NCBI RefSeq assembly: GCF_037975245.1
Contig: NC_092575.1
Location: forward strand, 10,570,001 to 10,634,000
Source: Apostichopus japonicus
Lineage: Eukaryota; Echinodermata; Holothuroidea; Aspidochirotida; Stichopodidae
DNA length: 64,000 bases
Direction: 5' to 3'
Positions within the stretch are counted from its first letter, which is position 1. Every line of letters starts with the position of its first letter. The notes beneath the pieces were generated by a model. It was not told the DNA's origin, did not search any database, and worked only from the letters and a program-made list of their open reading frames with translations. Made by a program: the position numbers and the translations under genes. Shown here piece by piece: positions 14,101 to 26,000 of the stretch.

Positions 14101-17100
14101 TACAAAATGGAACCAGTCACTGTTATACTTTTAATGCAACTCCAGTCTGTTTGCTATGGGTTATAAAGAAAGGGTTAATCTCAATCGTATTTCCATCCCC
14201 TCCCCTCCATTATGACTATCCCAAAAACATGCTTGATACACACACCACTGCTTCAAACACAACCGAGTAACACAAGAGTTACAGAAAATATCAGTAAGGC
14301 TGTTAACGCCATCTTAATATACAATAAATCAATATATAATGTGGAATGTCCTCTTCTGCCCTCATGACAAAATCCCCTCCAGTAACCATCTGTGCACCTG
14401 AAGTGACCTTTATTCTTACCAAAATTGTTCCTATTTAAAAAAAAAAAAAAAAATTGAACAACTTTTGTTGGAGTCTGCGCTATGAGACTTGCTGTTATTA
14501 TTATTATGTCGCCTGTAACGTGTGTGAAATTTGTAACGGTAAACTCAAAAGAAGGAAGCATGAAAGGCAGTGTTATTTTCTTCACGTTTGATATTCCAAA
14601 CTTCCCATGGGAGTAATCCAATGCATGGCTTAGAGCAATTCCAGTAATGTCTTTGGGAAGTGAGAATTATGGCAACTCTAAGGCTTGGTCTATCAACACA
14701 CAAAATCTGACTGACTGAAAAAATAGATTCATTGCTTAAGTGTCATAAATTTGGCTTTACACTGACAATGACAAAAATAACTTGAGTTTTTGTATATTAC
14801 ATGACTGCAACACATTTTTGGCTCAAATTGGATCATTCTGTAAATTAGTGTTTCAATTTTGTTGTTTTACAAACACAACTAGCATTTGGTTGACCTTTGC
14901 ATTTGATGTAATAAGCATTTTAAACAAAGCGGTCAGCTGTTCTATGACATAGCATCTGTTGTGCTTACACGCATGATCTTGCCAGATAACAACTTTTATA
15001 ATAGACACTAAATAAAAGAAACTCTGTAATTTGCAGCTTGACAGGGACACCAAAGCAGTCAAAATGTGTGGAACTTAAAGAAAGCAAAAAAAAAACCTAT
15101 TAACAAACTGTGTATGTAATGCAAATAGCCTAGGTAGTTGAATGCGATAGTTTCAATTCCATTCTAACAGAATCTTCTTCAGACGTTCAGAGACAGACTC
15201 CTTGAAGAATCCTGCTAGGATCGAATTGTCAGGCCCTGTAACTTTAACAGCTTTGGAACTTTGAGCTATGGAATGATGCTGTTACCTGTGTCAAGAGATG
15301 CAATGAAATCTGGATTTCTTCGTAATTCGTCGAGAAAAACTTCATTTTGGAGTAACAGTGCTATTCTCTCGTCCTCCAACCTCTGTTGGCTCCTCTTATC
15401 GTTCTTCCGTACGGAGTTCCTTTGTCTTCTGTTCTCCATCAACCTCTCTTGAATGTCATTCGACAATATCTGCTGCTACGAGAGAGATCATTCAAAAGAT
15501 TGATGTGCAACAGTATACACAGTATATACAGTACATATCCTATTGCTACAAATATCCTACCTTTTTCTTATGTCAATAAAGAAAAATTTGGATGCATAAA
15601 CTAAGAGCTCTTTTGGAATGTTTTTAATGCTTTGGTGACAAAAATTTGTCTGACGTTGATACCCGAATATTAGTTACTATTTCGTCGATATTTAACTGAA
15701 AATGTGATTCCGAATAAAATATCACAAGTTGAGTGCCTTCTTTGGTTGTTAGTATAAAAGAGGTGGCCATATTCCTCTTTTCACAACGATCAATAGATAC
15801 GTACACTATTGCATGAGATATACATAGCCACTGCAAAACTGTGTATAAATCTCCAAACTGTCCTGCTCAATTTTTCTGATGATGCCTAGAGTTTCTATTC
15901 CAGCCACACCGACAGAATTGTAATAGGTACCGACCCCCACCCCCCAAAAAAAAGTAACAAAAAACTATCACTAACATCAATCCATTGGCGACATCTACTG
16001 AAATTTTTTTCAAAAGTCCCAGGAATGATTTTACAATACAGAGGAAAATGCTGGTTGACTCACCTGTGGGGGTTGACTTTGTGGTTGAGAAGGAGGAGTT
16101 GGTGAAGGCATCCTTAGAAAGTCATCTGGAAGGGGGCCTAACAAAGCTGGCTTGTACCGCTTTGCTATAGGTCTAGGGGGTATGGGTGGTGGATTTGATG
16201 AGGGAGAGAATGGATCCTGAGCATCTCTTGGAGATGGCTCTGTTTCCCGTCTCTCGGTGACTGGTTGTAGACTAAGCCTTGTATTGAACTGTAGAAGGAG
16301 TATGCAAAAACAAACTCACATGCTTGTCAATCAAAATTTCATCGGTAGAACTTATAGGACGAGAGGTAAAACATGCTATTAAAATTAATTGCCAGGGAGT
16401 AAAGAATTTTATCAGGAGAATAAAGTTTAAGTAAGACCGTCGATTTTGTGTCATTAAATCTTCAGAAATATTGGTAGAGGAAAAGAAAACACCAAACATG
16501 TGCGAAAAAGGCAGAGGGGCTCTATGAAAAAAAAGGGGCAACAAGAAGTGAACAAAAACAAAGCATCCAAATAGCAGTTAGAGTTATACAGTTCTGGTTA
16601 AAATGTCAAGAAAGCACATCTCAAAGTAAAAGCAACAACAAGGTATATGTCTGTAGCAGGTTATCATAAGGTACCTTCATTTTAAGTAAAAATAATAAAG
16701 GTTTTTTGAAGGTTTACAATCTTGTATCGAAGTAAGGCCTTCTCATGCAACTTTACAATACTTAACCCCTGGTCACTAGCGACTTGTCACATTCACATAA
16801 CGCAGTGTGCATAATTCACTCCCAGGGCACTACTGTACACTACCCCACATGTTCCTATAGGGTGTAGCCACAAACCTGCATATGCAGCTCCCAGGGCACT
16901 ACACTACCCCACATGTTATTATAGGGTGTAGCCACAAACCTGCATATGCAGCTCCCAGGGCACTAAACTACCCCACATGTTCCTAAAGGGTGTAGCCACA
17001 AACCTGCATATGCAGCTCCCAGGGCACTAGACTACCCCACATGTTCCTATAAGGTGTAGCCACAAACCTGCATATGCAGCTCCCAGGGCACTAAACTACC

Positions 17101-19915
17101 CCACATGTTCCTAAAGGGTGTAGCCACAAACCTGCATATGCAGCTCCCAGGGCACTACACTACCCCACATGTTCCTATAAGGTGTAGCCACAAACCTGGA
17201 TATGCAGCTCCCAGGGCACTACACTACCCCACATTTTCTTATAGGGTGTAGCCAAAACCTGCATACGCAGCTCCCAGGGCACCACACTACCCCACATGTT
17301 CCTATAGGGTGTAGCCACAAACCTGCATACGCAGCTCCCAGGGCACTACACTACCCCACAATGTGGGGCCCACATGTTCTTATAGGGTGTAGCCAAAACC
17401 TGCATACGCAGCTCCCAGGGCACCACACTACCCCACATCTTCCTATAGGGTGTAGCCACAAACCTGCGCAATGCAAGTTACCTGGCAGGTTCACATTTAC
17501 TACATACACCTCAGTAATTTCAGTCGTTAATCAATGGGCATGATATAAAAAACTTTGAAGTTTTTCCTGAGACAATGCCTCTATTAGCTTAATCACCCCC
17601 CCCCCCCCTCCCTTGCCTGCTACTAGAGCAATACCAACATGTCACATTCATTGGGTGATGTGAGGCAATGTAGATTAAGTCACAAGATTAAGTACCCAAG
17701 GACACAATTTAATGATCTGGGCAGGACTGGAACCTACCATACTTAGAAAGCAAGTCCATCGCCTTAATCACTTGATCCTAACACTCTACTTTACCTATTG
17801 TAGTACTTGCTCAGGACAAGCTTCCCACACCCTCACATAATCGATATATATTTGTGTGTATATATACATACTTTAAAACGTAATATATATAAATGAAAAT
17901 CGTAACGAGTTGGAAAATCTATATATATTTATATATATATATACAGTTGGAAATGGAGGGGAAAATGGTAAACCACATGTTTCTCCCTTTGACATTTTCA
18001 CTGACTACTGCCATACTAGGCTATGTTAAAGTGGTTAAATGTGATGTAATCCTAAACCAGTCTGGATTTATGAATGGAATTTGATCTTTACAAGCTTCTA
18101 TGTCTATATATTCACCCTCACTTCGAAGAATTTGTTCGTACCTAGAATAGCAAGTATAAAAGCAAGTAGTATTAAATCCCCCTTTAAGTAAACAACTGAA
18201 CTGGAATCGTGTAGAGAATTAAGACCTACAGTCTTTCAAAATTAAACCCAGATATTTTGGAACTACAGTACATGACATGATTTACTTCCTACTTACATTC
18301 AAGTTCTGTATAGCTCGTTGCATTTTAGAATCATGTTCCACTCAGTTCATTCTACCAGATGCCATTCAGTTTCTAATTACTTTACTGTTAGACTCTGTAG
18401 TAAAGAACTCAATGAAATTTATCCTTCTCATTCAACAAGGTGCAACAAAGCTGATTTGTTTTTATAATAATAATAATGGTGATTTATAACACGGTTTTTA
18501 GCATCAATATTAGACTAATTTAGTAACACTGGTATACATGGTCATAGTGCTAAAACAAAGACGTCTGACATCTCTAAACAGCCACAGAGACCTATGACCA
18601 GGATAAAGAGTCCCTACGTGTTCCTACGAGTCCCTACTGGTTCCTACGAGTCCCTACAGGGGTCTTTGGGTCAGCCATATTTGTATTATCCTGATCAGCT
18701 TACCTTCCCAACTTTTCTTAAAAGTAATTTTAGCTTTGGCTTTAGAAAAGCTACTAGTTGAAATAAAGAGAGTATCACAACAATGGACCCTTTTAGACCA
18801 AATCATCAAATTTATTGCCAAACCATGCTCCAGATGACAGAAACCCATCATCTATTAAATTTTATCCATGAATTGCCAACTGCATTATTCATTTGCTTTT
18901 AAAGAAATCAAGATTTTGGGCGGGGTGGGAGAGGTGAGGGGGCTACTCCTGTAGCAGTCTTCTAATTCTTCCCTGCTAAATGCTGCCCCCGCCATGCCCC
19001 ACCCTCTTTGTGCACGCCACTGAGAACTGTTCCACTTTATTCCAGTTGGCTTCATTGTGTCTTCTATTGACAATACTTGCTTGCTAAAATGTTTATTCAA
19101 ATTTCAAAAGAGGAAAATAATTGTTGGGCTAGACTAGTAAATATTTAATAGAAAATATATATATTCAATAGATAATCAATGTTTGTTTTCCACGATTCAC
19201 GCAATTGGTGGTGGGCGATGAACAAATAGGCAAGTTATTTTTAGAGTTGACACCATAATGAAAAAAGGACAAAAGAAAATCAATTTCTGTGTATAAGGAA
19301 GTGTTGTGTTGTACTGACAACAGTATGTATACATATGCGACTGCATATAAAAGTCTATGGAATCAAGTATAATTTGTTTTGGAAAAAAGGATTTAAAATT
19401 TATTCAGATTTATTCTTTTTCTTTCTCTCTCAGGTGGGAGGGTGTGGGCAGTGGTGGGTGGGTGGGTGGGGACAGTGGTGGATGGGAGCATGGGGGTTTG
19501 CAACTACAGAAGAACAACAAATGTGTTTACTTTTCCTCAATCCCTTATAAATCAGTTAATAAGAACAAAAAAAGGGTATGAAGAAATATGAAGTGATAGG
19601 TTTACCTTTGAGAATGGACTATTAGGCGATGGTGGGGAATAGGGGGGAGGGTTATCCTCCCCGAATGGAGGTGGCTGTTCCACAGGAAAAGGAGATGGAG
19701 GGAATATCTGCAAGATGAGTATGAGAGACAGAATAACAATAAAGATGCATGTAGTATATAAAGATCTATCATGAGTGGCGCACGTTGAAAGTTTCTCTAA
19801 AACTATATAGTAGCTAATTACTTCAAAGAGAAGAAAATGTCTCAGAAAAGCTGAATGCTGCGCTGAATTTGTCGCAATCATGCAGTACCCGGCCTGCAAA
19901 GCAGATGGCATTGTA

Positions 19916-19962
<47 letters not shown>

Positions 19963-22439
19963 TGTGTGTACACATACATCTGTTAGCCTAAGTTCCTTAC
20001 TACAGCTGATATACGAATATGCATTATGTACAAAACTTCTTACAGAGTGCTCAGCTAGTTATGATTTGACACTAATAGTACATTTGTTCCAAGTAAGCTA
20101 TATGTCATCAATGTTGGTCTTGTTCATGTTTTGAGATTGCTATCTGCAGTACAGTGAACCCTACAAAGTACTGTAAGTGCTTTAATTTGTGACATTAACC
20201 AATTGCAAAAAATTGCTTTTATTGCAAATGGAGTGGTTTGTGAAACAAGATATTCCAGCCAGACACTACAGCATAGTCTAGACTCATTATGCCACAATAA
20301 AGCCAAACAACATCAAATAACATCAGCTCAGCATTTAATGCTCTGTTCCAGACAACTCATCTTCGAGCTTCACTTCAGTGAGGGAGGAAGAGTCAATGAC
20401 ACCCGGTGAAAGGACTCACACATGGACACATTTCTGAAAAACATATATGCCTATATGATACTTTTAAGATATACATAATAATAGATAGAAAAGTGAAACA
20501 AGCCGATGTACTTGCCAGTTATTTTGTTGTTAAAATTATATATGACGACGTGTCATTGACCGTTTAATGACTACACGTTCATTGTTTTGAGCCATTAAAA
20601 TAATGATGGCCCTGTTAATTAGTGATAACCAAATTAGTAAACATTTCAAATTCAATGCAAGAAATCAATTAAAGACTGGAGTGATACCAAAACTGTCCCT
20701 GGACAGATAGATATTTGATGGATGCACCAGTTTAATAAAAAAAAGAATGCAAAAAAAAAACACCAAAACTAGTGGTACTACAGGTAGGCATCATTAGCAT
20801 AAATCCAATACACTAGTTTATTGTCTTCACCTGGAAGCAACCACGTTTCCAATATGACCATTGATCTCAAAGTCACACAAATACCAGTTTGGAAAATTTT
20901 GGGGAAAAATAAAAACTGATGTTAACACAATGACCCTATACTTGGGATTTTTCCCTCCTAAAGCTACCAATTTTATTAATTTTTCTTCAAACTAATTGGT
21001 AGGGAATTTCCCCCATCATGTTAAATAAAAAGGGTATATATTCAAAATACCATTATATAATTACTGAATTCAGGGTTGTCTTGAGAGGTCAAGTTTACTT
21101 TTAGTGGACTTTTTGTCGTTGTTGATATACATCATCGCACAATATATATATATATACCATGAGAGGCTTAGGATTCTCAATATTTCACAGACAGGCAGAA
21201 GAAGACTGAAAAGCACAATGACCATATATATAAGACTTTGTGGCTACACTGGGAGGAACAAGTGAAACTAAAAAAGCATTGAGCCGGGGTGCATCTGTCT
21301 GTGTACAAAACTTTGCAATTAGGTTGGGGTGGGGTTGGTGGGGGGTGGTGGGTAACAAAGCCAAGGATTCACTTGAAAAAGCTATTACAAATTCTGTTGC
21401 TGATAGGGTTAAATTCAAGTTTTTTCAATTAATGAACTGAAATGAAAACACAATCTGGAAACAGTCTGCTTGTTGTAACTCTACTCTACTCAGATCTTAC
21501 AACTGCCATTAATTTATTTCAATACGTAATATAGCGTTGTAGGCACAGTAAGCATGACATATACACTTAGTACACTACAGTACCTGATTTGAGTTCGGAG
21601 TGCCGAGGGTAGAAGAAGATTCCAAACTGTTTGTGCCTTGATCCAGAACGAGAAGTTGATCTATGGTAATATCTACAGCTCCGTTATTTGACCGCAAAAC
21701 AGATTCAATGACCTCTCGGTCTAGACGAGGGAACATGTGCTAATAGGAAAAGAAACAGTTTAGTAAAGTCAAATTATCCATGAATGTATGAACAGGTTTT
21801 TAATGTGAACATGAAAAATACCAAGAATTCATAGCCGAGCCTTTCAGCAGCTTAAAGCAACTGTACTTGTACGTTTTCGTACATATGGGTACTGGGGAGG
21901 GAGGCAGTGGGGAGGGGGTGGAGAGGGGAGATGGGGAGGGAGATACATTATTGTCATTGATATCAAATGTTGTTGAGAATTAACAGCTAAATGCACCGTT
22001 TTGGGTAAGAAAGAAACATTTCGTAGTATGGGAACAATGAACTAGTTTGTACCTGACTGAATCTGGTGGATAAATACAATATAAGGTTAACTCTGGCTTC
22101 ACATTAGTATTGAAACGCATCAATCACAATGACTCCAATTGTAACAGGATATACGTATGCAATCATTATACAGTACTTTGTTCAATATAAAATAGCTAAC
22201 TACTTGGATTAGAATTACAATCTTACCGAAAAATCCTCCATGGCTTGATTAAATTCCAGTTGTCGGGAGGGACGTTGTGTGGGAGGGTGTAGGTGTCTCT
22301 GGGGAGGGGGAGGGGTCTCTTGTACATTGCTATCGTCTGTGCTATGTTTCTTCTTCTTGCCTTTCCGTTTGTGTCGACTCTGTGATGACTGCTCCGAAGA
22401 TGAAGCAGTCATCTGTTTCCCAACTTCGTTCAAGAACAT
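8152..22439 (-). CDS. CUEDC1: CUE domain-containing protein 1, complete, 8 coding exons, 406 aa
   Basis: CUE domains bind ubiquitin; CUEDC1 is a cytosolic adaptor of incompletely known role. Coding exons on the minus strand: 22439-22227, 21739-21584, 19707-19606, 16288-16064, 15469-15286, 12202-12059, 10913-10847 and 8281-8152. Every junction except 10847 has a good GT/AG site, and all phases agree, giving 406 aa (human about 386). The CUE domain spans residues about 61-103: LEFNQAMEDF, then the MFP motif (residues 73-75) and the closing DQLL. Further matches to vertebrate CUEDC1 are GPLPDDFLRM, a charged ALLLQNEVFLDELRRN helix and LPHMGK followed by a Lys-rich segment. A PPPY motif in exon 3 could bind a WW domain. 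The start ATG at 22439 is preceded by a possible acceptor at 22466; ATG 22412 (MTASSS) is an alternative. The last junction is least certain: donor gtatcc is weak, and an alternative acceptor would start the final exon at 8248. Confidence 0.92.
8682..9057. repeat. Diverged array, about 45-50-bp unit, split by the hAT element
   Basis: Repeated (A)ATGCAACAAGCTAACAATA followed by TATTTTGTGTGTGTAAG. The array was the target of the 9058-10363 hAT insertion; the last unit resumes at 10364. Confidence 0.75.
9058..10363. mobile_element. Non-autonomous hAT element, 1,306 bp
   Basis: The inverted ends CAACCCTTTTTCATT are exact over 15 bp and imperfect beyond (GTCGCCA motifs). The element is flanked by an exact 8-bp duplication CTTGTAAG (9050-9057 and 10364-10371). 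Inside are GATCGCCA/GTCGCC subterminal motifs on both sides and about 2.3 copies of a 128-bp direct repeat starting at 9818, 9946 and 10074. No transposase frame. It lies in the last CUEDC1 intron, inserted into a tandem array. Confidence 0.92.
11431..11790. repeat. 179-bp tandem duplication
   Basis: Two copies of a segment beginning with a CA run and AATGCATTGTGGTTACT and running to GATAAACCAGATT, with small differences. In the CUEDC1 intron between the exons at 10.9 and 12.1 kb. Confidence 0.9.
12283..13808. repeat. 46-bp minisatellite, about 33 copies, CUEDC1 intron
   Basis: The unit reads CTCTCTGACTCACAGAAACA then TATATAGAATGAAACTGTGTTTAAAG, with recurrent variants (TATACAGATTGAGAATG, TATATAGAATTAAAC) in a mosaic order. 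It is followed by GGTTGGAGGATATTTCC, where the array ends. Apparent minus-strand ORFs here are repeat artefacts. Confidence 0.95.
13809..15285. other. CUEDC1 intron DNA, nothing recognised
   Basis: Includes a 17-base T run on the minus strand at 14439; the 122-codon minus-strand frame at 14253-14621 reads through that run and shows no family motif. Confidence 0.55.
16819..17472. repeat. 64-bp minisatellite, about 10 copies, CUEDC1 intron
   Basis: The unit contains CTCCCAGGGCACTACACTAC, CCCACATGTTCCTATAGGG and TGTAGCCACAAACC, and ends in a perfect 12-bp palindrome CTGCATATGCAG (CATACGCAG in later copies). The ORF called across it is a repeat artefact. Confidence 0.95.
17645..17790 (-). mobile_element. 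tRNA-Ser-like SINE
   Basis: The minus strand reads AAGTGATTAAGGCGATGGAC, like the D and anticodon arms of tRNA-Ser, then a B-box-like GGTTCCAGTCC. It is followed by TGTCCTTGGGTACTTAATC and CATTGCCTCACATCACCCAA, a SINE body common in marine animals. It lies in CUEDC1 intron 3, same strand as the gene. Confidence 0.6.
17845..17945. repeat. TATA-rich simple sequence
   Basis: Interrupted TA/TATG runs in a CUEDC1 intron. Confidence 0.8.
17946..19605. other. CUEDC1 intron DNA
   Basis: A few short repeats (GAGTCCCTAC at 18609-18660) and a minus-strand CAGTGGCGTGCACAAAG end at 19023. No exon. Confidence 0.55.
19916..19961. repeat. (TA)n microsatellite
   Basis: About 22 TA units followed by GCGTGTGTG. 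Confidence 0.95.
19962..21583. other. CUEDC1 intron DNA, nothing recognised
   Basis: AT-rich, with no conserved frame. Confidence 0.55.
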
Positions 22440-22658
22440 GGCTGTAGAGGACAGTGCCACCTGGCCTTGCAGAAATATTTGGTGCTGGTTACAATCTGGC
22501 AAGGTAAAGGAAATCATACAAAATGTATTATACAAAAACATTATAAAAATTCAATTCAAGCTAGTAAATGGTCCTGATAGCTACATGCCCAGGGTGTGTA
22601 GTATGTACATGAAGTATCTCAGGTTATAAGTAGTAACAGCTTGGTAACTCACTGACTG

Positions 22659-23061
22659 GTAGGATGTTACAGCCAGGCATGCTGCAGGTAGGATGCTGCA
22701 GCTAGGCTAGGTAGGATGCTGCAGCCAGGCGAGGTTGGATTCTGCAGCTAGGCTAGGTAGGATGCTGCAGCCAGCCTAGGTAGAAAGCTGCAGCCAGGCT
22801 AGGTAGGATGCTGTAGCTAGGCTAGGTAGGATGCTGCAGCTAGGCTAGGTAGGATGCTGCAGCCAGCCTAGGTAGGATGCTGCAGCCAGCCTAGGTAGGA
22901 TGCTGCAGCTAGGCTAGGTAGGATGTTGCAGCCAGCCTAGGTTGGATTCTGCAGCTAGGCTAGGTAGGATGCTGCAGCTAGGCTAGGTAGGAGACTGCAG
23001 CCAGGCTAGATAGGAGGCTGCAGCCAGGCGAAGTAAGAAGCTGCAGCTAGCCTAGGTAGGA
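22659..23061. repeat. 23-bp minisatellite, about 17 copies, upstream of CUEDC1 coding exon 1
   Basis: Unit TAGGATGCTGCAGC(T/C)AG followed by (G/C)CTAGG, with PstI-like CTGCAG and CCTAGG/GCTAGG in almost every copy. It starts about 220 bp upstream of the CUEDC1 ATG. Confidence 0.93.
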
Positions 23062-26000
23062 TGTAATCCTTTATGCTGTGCAGTTTCACACAATAGACAC
23101 TGCCGGTCTGCAGAGACAATCTCTAGTGTTTGATAATGATTCAGCCTTGCTGCTAAAGGCTATTGAACCTGCAGCAGCTAAATTTCTTCTGGTGCAATGC
23201 CTTAAAGAAAAGACATACAGTGCCTAATTAATTTAAAAAACCTCCATTGTACCATGTACCTCCATTGTACCCTGCAAACTTTGTTACATGTATCATACTG
23301 TCCTATTTTCACACAAAATGTTGAAAAATGCACAGTAAAAATTTGTGTTAAAAGAAACACTCCAAAACATTTGAACATGCTTAAAAAGGTGAACTTGAAA
23401 CTATAAAGCAAGTGTGAAGATGACCTCCCTGTTTCTTTAACTGGATGACTAAATGACATACTGTACTTTATCAACAATTAAATTCTACCTTAGTCATCCT
23501 TGAAGATGTGAGTCATCGATCAATACATGTGTCCCTGACAAGTTTTCATTACAGTACTGTACAAAGTCTCAAAGTCTAAGAACAAACCCTTTAAGATTTC
23601 TCAGTATAAAGACGACCTTTGTCTCACGAAACGGGACTCAATTAATTCCGCTGAACTCAAGTGGTCTATTTCCAGTTTGTATTAATAATTTAAACATTAA
23701 ACAGCTATATATGGTATTTATGCAATATATATAGATTTCAAACTTCCTCTGGACCTATAGGTAAATTCCATAAATAAATAAACATAAGCAATAAAATAGG
23801 GAAGTTCCCACAAACAATTGAACTAGAAAGCGTACTGTATATATACTCTACAATGTTTAACTAACTGCAGTACACTGAAGTGCTGGTATGACAGACGCGA
23901 CCCACTACAGGGAACCGGATTCGGAGACAAACAAACTCAAACAAACTCAAAGTACAATGCATTCCTATTAAAGTGCTATAAATACACCAGCTATGAAAAC
24001 TGTACCCCATTACGTACTGTATATTGTGCATACAATTAACACCATGCCTGAATTGTAATTTTAAGGAGCTTCAGTATTGTAAAGAAAGAAGACTTTACAT
24101 CTCTCTCCCACCCCCTCCCCCCAATCCCCCACCTACAGAAGCTGCCTTTAGGGTAAGTATTCAGCCTGTTATCAACTTTAACAACGCTGCGTTTTGGTCA
24201 AACGTTGATATGTTGCAGTGCTAGTTTGAAATTTCAGTTGAATTCTTAGAATTTATGAGACAAAGGCCATAAATTATGTAAACTGGCACCAAGGACAACA
24301 GTTGGTCCTTGGTACAGTAGATTCCATAACTAAGTCCTTTCAAAGGATCCAACTGTAAAGTCCTAGACAGACTTGACACACAGTTAGTAAGATATGTAAA
24401 GTCTGTCAAGACGAATGACAAGAAGAATGTAACATATAGGGGCTATGTAAATACGGGATTATAAACTACCTACTGTACATGAGAATAATACAGAATTATT
24501 TATATCGTTAATCATTAATCTCCAGAAAATATACTTTTTAATACGTACAATATCCATCTTTCGTACAAAAGTTCTTCAAAATTAAAAAAGTAGCCAAAGA
24601 TAACTATAAATGACATCGTGGAACCCTCCGCATTAATAAACGAATCCGATCCATTATGCATCAAATCTCAATACCGTACTACACTGTGTGTGTCAGTACC
24701 GTACTCTAGGCTATATATACTGTACAGTCCCGGGTGAAGATGCATTTAAGCTGGATCTTCTCCCTGCTGTTTTGGCTCAAAATTTATTAAATCATTATAA
24801 TTATTATATCAAAATGAGGTGAAAACCGTGAAATACATGTGGTAACATTTTGTACATGGGAACCTTCACAATCATCGTTTGAAGGAAGAATAAATTGTAT
24901 GAAAATTTCAGAATAACTTTGAGGTCCCGCGACATGCTGAGCCCAAGTCACATTAGAAATTTGGTGTAGCCTTAGGTCCAAATTACTACGTGAAAAAGTT
25001 GATTCGTTTATATATAGGTCTAGGCCAGTACGTAAATTGATCAGATATTATTCATATATTATTGGTTCGTGAAAGTCATTTCCACTTTCAAAGTTTTACT
25101 GTACAGTTCACATTATGTTCATGCAATTTGTATTTAAATGCTCAAATATTATAGCTTATGTAGTGAAATTAGAGAGCAAACTTAGCAGAAGAAATAAAGT
25201 GCTGTGCTAAGTTTATTTCCCATGTATCAGATTTGAAAGAATTCAAACTTGAGCAAAAGTGTGGAGAGTTATGAAAATAATAGACCCACCATAACACAAA
25301 AATAATGGTCACTCATATTCAACTTCAAATATCATTTGCTTTTTGTTATTGTAACACAGGACAATATCTGGGACTAATGAGGATAGGCAGCACCTCAAGG
25401 GAAGTACTTTAGAATAGTTGAGCAGCCTTTTGCAGGCTGAAATTAGCAGCTAAATTAATGTCACCTAGGCCATTAGTGATTTTGCATGATGAAAAATAAT
25501 CTAATAGAAGCATAATCTCATACTAGCTGCATGTGAGACCCAGGTAGGCTAAGCTACCTTACTTGTGAACTTGCATTGTATTTACTGAGGTTGCTGGTAC
25601 TGTATACAGTTAACTTGACCATTTGCCAAATTGAGTCATCAGCATTATTTACAAATGACAGTTATTAATCTTGACAAATCGCCAAAAGAACGTGGAGTCC
25701 TTCTTTGCCTGGATTTGATGTAGTCATATCTGAAGCTGCTTGTAGAAGAGCACACTAGAAGCAGATTTGAGCTATAATGGTAATTAATTCCATAGGGAGA
25801 TGGTGCGTGTATAGAGCGAATATTTATAAGTCCAATGGGCTCTGAGACTTTTATAGAACTTTCAAGTCATGAAATGTATGAGTTGCTGGAGCAGTCAGCT
25901 ACAGCTTGTGCAGAATGTTACAAGGAGTAATGCCATAGCTGGTAATAGTAATATGTAGGTCAGTAACTGGACCTACAACTTTACAACTACAAGGCTACAT

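Noticed and set aside
14253-14621. 122-codon minus-strand ORF with hydrophobic C-terminus
   Set aside because: It reads through a 17-base homopolymer and shows no homology I recognise; CUEDC1 exons on both sides join without it.
17202-17543. 113-codon plus-strand ORF with repeated PGHHTTPH
   Set aside because: It is a translation of the 64-bp minisatellite within a CUEDC1 intron.
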